A stretch of DNA of 64,000 bases from JABDPF01 sp037384065. GTDB taxonomy: Bacteria > Pseudomonadota > Gammaproteobacteria > Xanthomonadales > SZUA-36. Position 1 is the first letter of the stretch; every line of letters begins with the position of its first letter. Location: the NCBI GenBank assembly GCA_037384065.1, contig JARROJ010000014.1, positions 1 through 64,000 of the forward strand, given 5' to 3'. The notes below the pieces were generated by a model, which had not been told where the DNA came from, made no database searches, and worked only from the letters and a program-made list of their open reading frames with translations. Below, one piece after another: positions 17,596-25,583 of this stretch. Made by a program: the position numbers and the translations under genes.

Positions 17596-19368
17596 CTACC
17601 GCCGGCCGTCGATCCATGCATCGATCTCGTCCTCGAGAACATCGAGCGGCACCGAGCCCAGCGCCAACAGGTAATCGTGAAAATCACGCAGATCGAATGC
17701 GGCCCCCAGCGTCTGCTCGGCCCGCGCCCGTAACTGTCGGATCGTGTACTCACCGAGCTTGTAGCTGAGCGCCTGGGCCGGCCAGGAAATGTATCGGTCG
17801 ATCTCGGTCGTCACCTCGTGCAGCGACAATGCGGTATTCGACGCCAGAAAATCGATCGCCTGCTGGCGGCTCCAGCCGAATGCGTGGATGCCGGTGTCGA
17901 TCACCAGGCGGCAGGCGCGCCACATTTCGTAGGTCAGCCGCCCGAAGTGTTCGTACGGCGTTTCGTAAATGGCCATCTCGACACCCAGCCGCTCCGCGTA
18001 CAGGGCCCAGCCTTCGCCGTATGCCGAAATGTAATCGTGACGGCGGAACGGGGGGTGCCCGGCCTGCTCTTTCGCCAGCGCGCTCTGCGTGTGGTGCCCC
18101 GGCGCCGCTTCATGCAGGGTCAGCGCCGGGATCGCATACAGGGGCCGGCTGGCGAGCGCATGCGTGTTGACCCAGTAGTAACCGCCGCGGTGCGCGTCGA
18201 GCGGCGCGCCGACGTAACGCCCCGTGGTGAAAAACGGTGCGATGTCGTCGGGCACCGGAGCCACGCCGTACGGCTGGCGCGGCAGGCGGCCGAACAGGGC
18301 CGGCAAACGACCGTCGATCTTTTTCGCCACGTAGGACGCGTAGGCCAGCAATTCGCGCGGTGTTTTCGCGTAGAACTGCGGATCGCTGCGGAGGAACCCG
18401 ATGAAAGCGCCGAAATCGCCCTCGAACCCGACATCGTCGATGATCTTCTCCATCTCCGCCCGAATGCGCGCGACTTCCGCACGGCCCAGCTCGTGAATTT
18501 CCCGCGGGGTCATGTCGACCGTCGCATAGCGTCGGATCTGCGCGGCGTAGAAACGCGATCCGCCGGGCAGGTCGGTCGCGGCCAGGGTTTCACGCGCGCC
18601 GGGCAGGTACTCGTCTGCGAAGAACGTCTGCAGGCGCCGGAAAGCGGGAATCACGTCCTCGCCGACCACGCGGCGGGCCGTGTCCAGCAACGCGCTGCGC
18701 GCGCCGCCGGCAACGGACTCGGGAAGGTCGCGAAACGGACCGAAGAACGGGCTGTCCTCCACCGCGTCGACCACTTGCGCGCGAATCGGCGCATCGCGGC
18801 CGTCGAGCACCACACGCGGCTGGGTCATGCCGGTCTCGAGCCCGGCGCGCATCAGGGCGATGTACTCGTCCATCACCGCGGGCAACTCGTGCAGGCGGGA
18901 CAGGTAGTTGCGGTAATCGTCCGCCGTGGCGAACGTCGTCTCCCGCGGCAAGCGGGTCCAGGCCATGTAGAAGCCCCAGTCGCTGTTGAACGGAATCCGG
19001 TACGCGCGGGTCTCGTACGTGGCGATGAAATCCTCGATCTGGCGGCGAAAAATCCGGTAATTGATGCAGTCTTCACGCGCCAGCCGTTCGCAGGACAGCG
19101 TATCCAGCTCGGCGCGTATGCCGGTCCAGAATGCGTGACGCCGCGCCTGGTCCGCTTCGCCGACGTGGCCGAGCCGACCGGCCTGCTCGGCGTGACCCAG
19201 CGAGGACGCGAGCACCGGAAATTCCTGCATGCGGAAGGCCCATTCCTTTTCGTACAGGGCGCGAAAGCGCTCGGCGTCGTCTGCGGCCAACGCCGCGGCG
19301 GCGGCGAGCAGGGCGAGCAAGCCGGCGGCGGCGGACAGCCATCTGGCGAGGGATTCGGTTCTCATCAT
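17596..19368 (-). CDS. DUF885 zinc-peptidase-like exported protein
   Basis: A 590-residue protein with an N-terminal signal peptide followed by a DUF885 domain, an all-helical family related to M32 carboxypeptidases and thought to be metallopeptidases. The zinc-site-like motif HEAAPGHH lies at about residues 419-426, and EGWALYAERLG follows about 30 residues later. It begins 20 nt after the hydroxyproline epimerase stop and is probably in the same transcript. A peptidase acting on proline- or hydroxyproline-rich peptides is an inference from that context. Confidence 0.88.
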   Translation of the reverse strand: MMRTESLARWLSAAAGLLALLAAAAALAADDAERFRALYEKEWAFRMQEFPVLASSLGHAEQAGRLGHVGEADQARRHAFWTGIRAELDTLSCERLAREDCINYRIFRRQIEDFIATYETRAYRIPFNSDWGFYMAWTRLPRETTFATADDYRNYLSRLHELPAVMDEYIALMRAGLETGMTQPRVVLDGRDAPIRAQVVDAVEDSPFFGPFRDLPESVAGGARSALLDTARRVVGEDVIPAFRRLQTFFADEYLPGARETLAATDLPGGSRFYAAQIRRYATVDMTPREIHELGRAEVARIRAEMEKIIDDVGFEGDFGAFIGFLRSDPQFYAKTPRELLAYASYVAKKIDGRLPALFGRLPRQPYGVAPVPDDIAPFFTTGRYVGAPLDAHRGGYYWVNTHALASRPLYAIPALTLHEAAPGHHTQSALAKEQAGHPPFRRHDYISAYGEGWALYAERLGVEMAIYETPYEHFGRLTYEMWRACRLVIDTGIHAFGWSRQQAIDFLASNTALSLHEVTTEIDRYISWPAQALSYKLGEYTIRQLRARAEQTLGAAFDLRDFHDYLLALGSVPLDVLEDEIDAWIDGRR

Positions 19369-19388
19369 GGGCTCCTGCTGACGTCGCG

Positions 19389-20405
19389 TCAGGTGACGGC
19401 GAAGCCGCGCCAGAACGGATCGTCGTCCGGATCGACGGTGATCAGGTTGTGGCCGTAGACGCGCGCCCAGCCCTCGATGCTCGGCACGATCGCGGCATGG
19501 TCGCCGACCCGTGTCAGCCCTTCGACGCGGCCGCGAAAACGGCTGCCGATGTAACTTTCATGGACGAACTCATCGCCCTCGCCCAGCTCACCGCGCGCGA
19601 CCAGTTGCGCCATCCGGGACGAGGTGCCGGTGCCGCAGGGCGAGCGGTCGATCGCCGCATCGCCGTAGAACACCGCGTTGCGGCCGTCCGAATCCGGCTG
19701 TCGGGGCGCGCCGGTCCACATCACGTGCCGCATGTGCGACAGGCGATCGTCGTCGGGGTGCGAAAAGCGCTGGTCGCGATTGATCCGGTCGCGCAGGATC
19801 GGGCTCAAGCGGATGATGTCCGCGGCCGAGAGTTCGTCGAGATCCCGGTAGGCGTCCTGGGGCTCGATGATGGCGTAGAAGTTGCCGCCGTAGGCGACGT
19901 CGTAGCGCAGGTCGCCGCCCAGTTCCGGGCACGCGACCGTCAGCCCCTCTGAATGCAGGAACGAGGGAACGTTGGTCAGGCGCACGGACCGCACCTTGCG
20001 GCCTTCCTGGGTGTACCGCACGGCCACCTTGCCGGCCGGGGTTTCGAGATCGAGCCGCCCCGGCTCGCGCGGTTGCACCAGGCCGTTTTCGACCGCGATG
20101 GTGACGATGCCGATGGTCCCGTGCCCGCACATCGGCAGGCATCCGGAGGTCTCGATGAACAGCACGCCGATATCGCAGTCGTCGCGCTCGCTTGGGTACA
20201 GGAAGCCGCCGGACATCATCGCGTGGCCGCGCGGCTCGTACATCAGGGCCGTGCGGATCCAGTCGTACTCGCGCACGAAATGCTGCTGGCGGTCGAGCAT
20301 CGTCGCCCCTTCGAGCGGCGGTGCGCCCCGGTAGACCAGCCGCACGGGATTGCCGCAGGTATGGGCGTCGATGCAGTGAAAGGTGGCCGGCCGCGGAGCG
20401 TTCAT
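19389..20405 (-). CDS. 4-hydroxyproline 2-epimerase (proline racemase family)
   Basis: Predicted to convert trans-4-hydroxy-L-proline to cis-4-hydroxy-D-proline, the first step of hydroxyproline catabolism. The proline racemase fold carries two catalytic cysteines: C93 in MCGHGT and C257 in DRSPCGTGTS. A cysteine at the second position distinguishes it from the threonine-containing dehydratases of the family. At 338 residues it is full length. It overlaps the GntR regulator gene by 4 nt (ATGA), and a hydroxyproline deaminase-like gene is upstream. A proline racemase cannot be excluded from sequence alone. Confidence 0.88.
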   Translation of the reverse strand: MNAPRPATFHCIDAHTCGNPVRLVYRGAPPLEGATMLDRQQHFVREYDWIRTALMYEPRGHAMMSGGFLYPSERDDCDIGVLFIETSGCLPMCGHGTIGIVTIAVENGLVQPREPGRLDLETPAGKVAVRYTQEGRKVRSVRLTNVPSFLHSEGLTVACPELGGDLRYDVAYGGNFYAIIEPQDAYRDLDELSAADIIRLSPILRDRINRDQRFSHPDDDRLSHMRHVMWTGAPRQPDSDGRNAVFYGDAAIDRSPCGTGTSSRMAQLVARGELGEGDEFVHESYIGSRFRGRVEGLTRVGDHAAIVPSIEGWARVYGHNLITVDPDDDPFWRGFAVT

Positions 20406-21058
20406 GCCGGCATCGCCTGAGGCCGGGCGCCGCCGGCAAGACGCTCGACGACCGAGATCACCGCGTCCGAGGCCTTCAATGCGCCGTTGCAGTCACGCCG
20501 CGCGACCAGGCGGACCATCGACGACAGGCCGGTGATCACCTCGGAAAGCGGCAGGCGGTCCTGGTGGAGGTACCAGAACCGTCGGCAATGCGTGCGCAGG
20601 GGCGCCAGCGCCGCCTGCAGGTAAGGATTCCCCGCGCAGGTATCGAGCAGGTCGTCGAGTTCGATCTCCAGGCGCAGGAACTCGTCGTGCCGGTCATGCG
20701 TCACGGCCAGCGAGCGGGCGATCCCGGCGAGCGCGCTGCGCTGCTCGTCGCGCGCGTTCAGCGCGGCGAGACGCACGGTCTGTCGCTCCAGTGGCCGGCG
20801 GGCTTCGAGCACCTGCAACAGAGCGCCGGAATCGACCGGCGTGATCAGCAGGCCCTTGCGCGGCATGACGCGGATCAGGCCCTGCTGCGCCAGTCGCTGC
20901 ATGGCTTCGCGCACCGGCGTGCGGCCCAGGCCGACGCGCTCGTTCAATTGCGCTTCCGAAACGATCGCGCCCGGCGCCAGCTGCAGCGTGACGAGCAGGT
21001 GTTCGAGCACCTCGTAGGCCTGTTCGGCCAGGCTGGGTTGGCGCTGCTCGGGAGTCAC
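20402..21058 (-). CDS. GntR-family transcriptional regulator (FadR/FCD subgroup)
   Basis: Local regulator with an N-terminal winged helix (VSEAQLNERVGLGRTPVREAM) and an all-helical FCD ligand domain. The start is the GTG at 21056-21058, because family similarity begins at VTPEQRQPSLAEQAYEVLEHLL and the upstream frame is antisense-like; this gives 218 residues. It lies between the deaminase (11 nt upstream) and the epimerase (4-nt overlap), so it most likely controls this operon in response to hydroxyproline or a breakdown product. Confidence 0.88.
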   Translation of the reverse strand: MTPEQRQPSLAEQAYEVLEHLLVTLQLAPGAIVSEAQLNERVGLGRTPVREAMQRLAQQGLIRVMPRKGLLITPVDSGALLQVLEARRPLERQTVRLAALNARDEQRSALAGIARSLAVTHDRHDEFLRLEIELDDLLDTCAGNPYLQAALAPLRTHCRRFWYLHQDRLPLSEVITGLSSMVRLVARRDCNGALKASDAVISVVERLAGGARPQAMPA

Positions 21059-21069
21059 CGCGCCGGACC

Positions 21070-21972
21070 TCAATCGAGCTCCGGCCGGTTCGCCAGCGCC
21101 TCGGCGAGGATCGCCTCGACCCGGCTCGCCTCGGCCTCCGACAACTGCATCCGCGGTGCGCGCACCTTGGCGCTGCCGACCCCGACCAGGGCCTCGACCA
21201 GCTTGATCTGCTGGACGAATTTCGGACCGATATCGAGGTGCAGCAGCGGCAGGAACCATTCGTACAGGCGCCGCGCCTCCTCCCAGCGACCGTCCCGGCA
21301 CAGCGCCCACAGGCGCACGGTTTCGCGTGGAAACGCCACGACCAGGCCGGCCACCCAGCCCTGCGCGCCGAGGGCGAAGCATTCCAGGGCGAGATCATCC
21401 ACGCCGCAGAACAGCGCGAACCGATCACCGGCCAGGCGCCGTATTTCCGTGAACCGACGCGTATCGGCGGCGGATTCCTTGATCGCCTCGAATTTCGGGT
21501 TGTCCGCCAGGTGCAGAAAATCGTCCGGCGTGATGTCGGTGCCGTATGCGATCGGGTTGTTGTAGAGCATGAACGGCAGGGCCGTCGCCGCAGCGACGTC
21601 GTGCAGGTACGCGAGCGTCTCGCGCCGGTCGCTTGCGTAGCGCATCGGCGGCAGCAGCATGAACCCGTCGGCGCCCGCGGCCTCCGCCGCGGCGGCGAAT
21701 TCCCGCGCATCGCGCGTCGACGCCTCGGCGATACAGGCGATGAGCGGCCGGCCGCGCCGCTCCTGGCCGGCGAAGAAGCCGACCATTTCGAGCTTCTCGG
21801 CCATGCTGAGCGTGGCGTTCTCGCCCAGTGAGCCGAGAATGATCAGGCCGTGGACGCCGGCGTCGAGCTGGAACGCGAGGTGCCGCGCCATCGCTTCCCA
21901 GTCAATGGCGCCGGTGGCGGTGAACTTGGTGGTCAGCGCCGGAAAGACCCCCTGCCATTCGATGTTGGCCAT
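21070..21972 (-). CDS. DHDPS/NAL-family lyase, probably pyrroline-4-hydroxy-2-carboxylate deaminase
   Basis: Schiff-base (beta/alpha)8 enzyme of 300 residues. The catalytic tyrosine is Y137 (LYNNP) and the lysine is K165 (EAIKESAAD); the GSLGEN substrate loop is at 47-52. Next to a hydroxyproline epimerase the most likely role is deamination of 1-pyrroline-4-hydroxy-2-carboxylate to alpha-ketoglutarate semialdehyde. The linking D-hydroxyproline dehydrogenase and the semialdehyde dehydrogenase are not in this window. It is not likely to be DapA, since lysine genes are not adjacent in the same operon. Confidence 0.82.
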   Translation of the reverse strand: MANIEWQGVFPALTTKFTATGAIDWEAMARHLAFQLDAGVHGLIILGSLGENATLSMAEKLEMVGFFAGQERRGRPLIACIAEASTRDAREFAAAAEAAGADGFMLLPPMRYASDRRETLAYLHDVAAATALPFMLYNNPIAYGTDITPDDFLHLADNPKFEAIKESAADTRRFTEIRRLAGDRFALFCGVDDLALECFALGAQGWVAGLVVAFPRETVRLWALCRDGRWEEARRLYEWFLPLLHLDIGPKFVQQIKLVEALVGVGSAKVRAPRMQLSEAEASRVEAILAEALANRPELD

Positions 21973-22062
21973 GTCGTGCCGTCCTGCTGCGGTATCGGGT
22001 GGGTATGACCGCGATGATATATCAGGACGGGCGAAAGATTAAGCGGTAAAGGCTTCCATGCA

Positions 22063-22090
22063 GAACGCCCGGCGCAGTGGCCGGGCGTTC
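22063..22090 (-). terminator. Hairpin terminator downstream of the DUF4097 gene
   Basis: GAACGCCCGG (22063-22072) and CCGGGCGTTC (22081-22090) form a perfect 10-bp stem with an 8-nt loop. It lies 42 nt past the stop of the minus-strand gene at 22132. Only a short CTTT follows, so it is strong in stem but weak in T-run. Confidence 0.65.
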
Positions 22091-22131
22091 CAACGTTTGC
22101 CATGGGGTCGGGGCGCGAACCGCCGCCCGAC

Positions 22132-22893
22132 TCAGTCCCGTTCGATACGGATCGAGCCGTTGACCGTATCCAGCGAGATACGCGCCTCGCCGGCGCCGAT
22201 TTCGCCGGACAGATCGCGGCCGACGAAGCCTTTCTCCGCCTTCAGGCCGAAATCGTCGCCATCGATGCCGCCATTGACCGTCTCCGCCTCGATACGCGCA
22301 CTGGCGTCCTCGGGCAGCACCAGGGTGATCGCCCCGTTGACCGCCTCGGCGTTGACCCGCTGGCCGGAGCCCAGCCGGTCGAATCGCGCCTTCACGCTGC
22401 CATTGACGGTTTCCAGGTTGACGTCGGCGACCAGGCCGCTGACCGTCAGCGTGCCGTTCACCGTACTGGCCTTGACGGCGCCTTCGACGGCTTCGATTTC
22501 GACATCGCCGTTGACGGTTTCAATCGAATCGAGCTCGACGCCCACCGGCACTTCCAGCACGTAGGCCACGCTGCCGCCGCTGTCGTTGCCCCAGCTGAAC
22601 CAACTGCCCTTGCGTTCCGGGTGGCGCGTCTCGATCCGCACGTAGTCCGCGGTGGCGTCGATCACCACCTCGAGCTCGTCCAGATACTCCTGCTTGCCGG
22701 CCGTCTTGTGGGCCGTGACGTTGACCACGTCGCCGGCATAGCCGCTGATGCGAATGCTGCCGTTGATGTTTTCCAGGCTGACGCGCGCGCCGGGATCGAC
22801 CTCGAAACGGTACTCCTCGGTCGAACTTACGTCCGCGGCCGCCGCCAGGGAAAAACCGGCCAGGGCGATGCACGCCAGATACGCTGTTCTCAT
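22132..22893 (-). CDS. Exported DUF4097-family repeat protein
   Basis: Predicted secreted beta-solenoid-like protein of 253 residues and unknown function. The ATG at 22891-22893 is chosen because it has a GAGGA ribosome site and begins a clean signal peptide (MRTAYLACIALAGFSLAAAA). The body repeats a short unit with the consensus T-V-N-G followed by alternating hydrophobic residues; at least seven copies are visible (INGSIRIS, VNGDVEIE, VNGTLTVS, VNGSVKAR, VNGAITLV, VNGGIDGD, VNGSIRIE). It is a single-gene unit with a hairpin terminator. Confidence 0.85.
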   Translation of the reverse strand: MRTAYLACIALAGFSLAAAADVSSTEEYRFEVDPGARVSLENINGSIRISGYAGDVVNVTAHKTAGKQEYLDELEVVIDATADYVRIETRHPERKGSWFSWGNDSGGSVAYVLEVPVGVELDSIETVNGDVEIEAVEGAVKASTVNGTLTVSGLVADVNLETVNGSVKARFDRLGSGQRVNAEAVNGAITLVLPEDASARIEAETVNGGIDGDDFGLKAEKGFVGRDLSGEIGAGEARISLDTVNGSIRIERD

Positions 22894-22979
22894 CGTTTCA
22901 GTCCTCAGATTGCGCAAAACGGATTGTTCCAGACTATTGGATGCCGGTGGCGCCCGTAAAGTTTAAATGCGGTCGCGGC

Positions 22980-23008
22980 TTGCCGTCCGCCAGCGTTTCG
23001 AGTACCAT
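22980..23008 (+). promoter_or_regulatory. Predicted promoter of the yerC-his operon
   Basis: TTGCCG (22980-22985) and TACCAT (23003-23008) have the ideal 17-nt spacing and match the sigma-70 hexamers at four of six positions each. Transcription would start near 23014-23016, inside the palindrome at 23014-23033 and about 28 nt before the YerC start. Confidence 0.45.
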
Positions 23009-23013
23009 GCCAA

Positions 23014-23033
23014 TGTACTAATGCGCTAATACA
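23014..23033 (+). promoter_or_regulatory. TrpR-like operator upstream of the YerC/his operon
   Basis: The imperfect palindrome GTACTAATGCGCTAATAC (23015-23032) extends by one T-A pair on each side. It matches the classical TrpR operator core GTACTAGTTAACTAGTAC at 13 of 18 positions, as far as I recall that sequence. A second AGTAC at 23001 pairs with GTACT at 23015. The downstream gene encodes a TrpR-superfamily protein, so self-regulation of the his operon is a natural inference. Confidence 0.5.
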
Positions 23034-23043
23034 GTAGAACGTC

Positions 23044-23373
23044 ATGAAACACCACGATCAGGAACAGAAACAGGAGATCCGGGCGGCCGCGCGCACGCTT
23101 TCCGAGGCCCTGGTGAGCTGCGAAACGCCACGGGAAGCACGCGATTTCCTCGAGGATCTCTGCACACCGGCGGAGCTCGAGGCGATGGTCGACCGATGGC
23201 GGGTCGCCCAGTTGCTCGACCAGGGTCTTTCCTACCGTGAAATCCGCGAGTTGACTGCTGTCAGCGTCACCACCATCGGCCGCGTGGCCCGGTTCATCGA
23301 ACAGGGCACCGGCGGCTATCGAACGATCCTCGATCGACTCTCCCTCAACCGGAATACAGTGAAAACACCATGA
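23044..23373 (+). CDS. TrpR/YerC-family regulator, probable histidine operon regulator
   Basis: Small all-helical DNA-binding protein of the TrpR superfamily (YerC/YecD branch), 109 residues. The helix-turn-helix is at about 62-84 (LSYREIRELTAVSVTTIGRVARF), after the family block FLEDLCTPAELEAMVDRWRVAQ. It is the first gene of the his operon; its stop overlaps hisG (ATGA at 23370). Members next to hisG have been proposed to be histidine-responsive repressors (HisR). There is no strong ribosome site before the ATG at 23044, possibly because the leader is very short and overlaps the operator. Confidence 0.88.
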   Translation: MKHHDQEQKQEIRAAARTLSEALVSCETPREARDFLEDLCTPAELEAMVDRWRVAQLLDQGLSYREIRELTAVSVTTIGRVARFIEQGTGGYRTILDRLSLNRNTVKTP

Positions 23374-24263
23374 AAAAACGCGACCACGACCGACTGCGCG
23401 TCGCCATCCAGAAATCGGGCCGCCTGTCCGAACGTTCCCTCGAAGTCCTGAAGAACTGCGGACTGCGATTCGCACGCAGCAAGGACAAGCTGTTCTGGTA
23501 CGGTCAGGACTTCCCGGTCGACCTGCTGCTGGTCCGGGATGACGATATTCCCCGCCTGCTGCTCGAGGGCGTCTGCGAACTCGGCATCGTCGGCGAAAAC
23601 ATCGCGCGCGAAGTCATGCTCGAACGCGACCGCGACGGCGAACTGGCCCTGCTTCGCAAGCTCGGTTTCGGCCACTGCCGGCTGTCGGTCGCGGTGCCGG
23701 AGGATTCCGGCATCACCGCGCTGTCCGGGCTCCAGGACCTGCGGATCGCCACCTCTTACCCGGCGCTGACCCGCGACCTGCTCGATCGGCAGGGCATCCG
23801 CACGCACATCTCGGAACTGTCGGGTTCGGTCGAGATCGCGCCGAGCATGGGCACGGCCGACGCCATCGCCGACCTGGTATCGACCGGCACGACGCTGCGC
23901 GCCAACCACCTGCGGGAACTGGAGGTGCTGTTCCAAAGCGAGGCCGCGCTCTACAGCCGCGTGAACGGCATTAACGACACGGCGCAACAGCTGATCGACC
24001 AGTTGCTCGCGCGCCTGAACGGCGTAATGCAGGCCAGCACCAGCAAATACGTGATGCTGCACGCGCCGCGGGACGCGCTCGACCGCATCACCCAGCTCCT
24101 GCCCGGGGTCGAGCACCCCTCGGTCATGCCGCTGGAGGGTTCCGACCGGATCGCGGTGCACGCGGTCTGCGGCGAGACGGTGTTCTGGGAGCACCTCGAG
24201 GCGCTGAAAGCGGCCGGCGCTTCTGCGATACTCGTGCTGCCCGTCGAGAAAATGCTCTCCTGA
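23370..24263 (+). CDS. hisG: ATP phosphoribosyltransferase, long form
   Basis: First committed enzyme of histidine synthesis, joining ATP and PRPP. The 297 residues indicate the long homo-hexameric form that carries its own C-terminal histidine-sensing domain, so no HisZ is needed. The N-terminus VAIQKSGRLSERSLEVLKNCGL and the phosphate-binding EIAPSMGTADAIADLVSTGTTL-type segment (about residues 152-173) are typical. Its start overlaps the yerC stop by 4 nt. Confidence 0.97.
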   Translation: MKKRDHDRLRVAIQKSGRLSERSLEVLKNCGLRFARSKDKLFWYGQDFPVDLLLVRDDDIPRLLLEGVCELGIVGENIAREVMLERDRDGELALLRKLGFGHCRLSVAVPEDSGITALSGLQDLRIATSYPALTRDLLDRQGIRTHISELSGSVEIAPSMGTADAIADLVSTGTTLRANHLRELEVLFQSEAALYSRVNGINDTAQQLIDQLLARLNGVMQASTSKYVMLHAPRDALDRITQLLPGVEHPSVMPLEGSDRIAVHAVCGETVFWEHLEALKAAGASAILVLPVEKMLS

Positions 24264-24281
24264 GCCGCACGGATAGCCAAC

Positions 24282-25583
24282 ATGACCATCGACCTTCCGA
24301 TCATCCACTGGCGTGACTGCGACGCCGCGGAGCGCCGCCGGCTGCTGGCGCGGCCGGTCTTCGACGACGGCGACCGCCCCGCCGCGGTGGCTTCGATCAT
24401 CGACCGGGTCCGGCGCGATGGCGATCGGGCGCTGGCTGAATTGACCGCCGAGCTGGACGGTTGCGCGCCGAACGCGCTGGAAGTCGCGCCGGGCGAACTC
24501 GACGCGGCGCTGGAGGCGATCGCGCCGGCCCTTCGCGAGGCGTTTGCCGATGCGGCCGAACGCATTCGCGCCTTTCACGCCGCGGACAAGCCGCGTGCAG
24601 CCCGGGTCGAAACGGCGCCCGGGCTGGTCTGCCAGGTGCGTTACCAGGCGCTGTCGCCGGTCGGACTGTACATTCCCGGCGGCAGTGCGCCCCTGGTCTC
24701 GACCGTGATGATGCTGGCCATTCCGGCCGCGCTGGCCGGTTGCGAGGAAATCGTGCTGGCCTCGCCGCCCGGTTCCGACGGCAGGATCGCCCCGGAAATC
24801 CTCGCGGCCGCGCGGTTCTGCGGCATCACGCGCGTGTTCTGCGTCGGCGGTGCGCAGGCCGTGGCCGCGCTGGCCTACGGCACCGAGACCGTGCCGCGCT
24901 GCGCGAAGATTTTCGGCCCCGGCAATGCCTGGGTCACGGAGGCCAAGCAGCAGGTCGCGCAGGACCCGGCGGGCGCCGCCATCGACATGCCCGCCGGCCC
25001 GTCCGAGGTGCTGGTGATCGCCGATGCCACAGCCGACCCGGTCTTCGTCGCCTGGGATCTGCTCTCGCAGGCGGAGCACGGTCCCGACTCGCAGTCGATT
25101 CTGCTGACCGACGACGCCGCGCTGGCGGCATCCGTGGCCGAAGCGGTCGGGGAACGGGCCCCGCGCTCGCCGCGCGCCGACATTCTGCGCCGCTCACTGA
25201 CCGCCGCCCGGATCGTCGTCGTCGACGACATCGAGGCCGCCGTCGCGCTCGCCAACGACTATGCGCCCGAACACCTGATCCTGAACACCGCCGACGCGTC
25301 GGCGCTGGCCGAACGGGTGCGCAACGCCGGTTCCGTGTTCATCGGTCCGTGGACACCGGAATCGCTGGGCGACTACTGTTCCGGAACCAACCACGTGCTG
25401 CCGACCTACGGCTGGGCCCGGTCCCATGGCGCCCTGGGCTGCGGCGACTTCATGCGTCGCATGACCTTCCAGCAGGCGAGCCGCGAGGCACTGGCGCGCG
25501 TCGGACCCTGCGCCGAGACCCTGGCCGCTACCGAAGGCCTGCACGCCCACCGCATGGCGGTCCGCGCGAGGCGGGAGCGATGA
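24282..25583 (+). CDS. hisD: Histidinol dehydrogenase
   Basis: Zinc- and NAD-dependent enzyme that performs the last two oxidations, histidinol to histidine. Family blocks are intact: VGLYIPGGSAPLVSTVMML, GGAQAVAALAYGTETVPR, DMPAGPSEVLVIAD and the zinc-site region SQAEHGPDSQS. At 433 residues it is full length. It lies 18 nt after hisG and overlaps hisC by 4 nt. Confidence 0.97.
   Translation: MTIDLPIIHWRDCDAAERRRLLARPVFDDGDRPAAVASIIDRVRRDGDRALAELTAELDGCAPNALEVAPGELDAALEAIAPALREAFADAAERIRAFHAADKPRAARVETAPGLVCQVRYQALSPVGLYIPGGSAPLVSTVMMLAIPAALAGCEEIVLASPPGSDGRIAPEILAAARFCGITRVFCVGGAQAVAALAYGTETVPRCAKIFGPGNAWVTEAKQQVAQDPAGAAIDMPAGPSEVLVIADATADPVFVAWDLLSQAEHGPDSQSILLTDDAALAASVAEAVGERAPRSPRADILRRSLTAARIVVVDDIEAAVALANDYAPEHLILNTADASALAERVRNAGSVFIGPWTPESLGDYCSGTNHVLPTYGWARSHGALGCGDFMRRMTFQQASREALARVGPCAETLAATEGLHAHRMAVRARRER

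Noticed and set aside
21070..21972. DapA (dihydrodipicolinate synthase) for lysine synthesis
   Set aside because: The fold and active site fit the wider DHDPS/NAL family, but coupling to a GntR regulator and hydroxyproline epimerase makes the catabolic deaminase more likely.
22934..23044. Possible his attenuator with a histidine-rich leader peptide
   Set aside because: No short ORF with consecutive histidine codons is present upstream of yerC-hisG, and there is no terminator-antiterminator pair.
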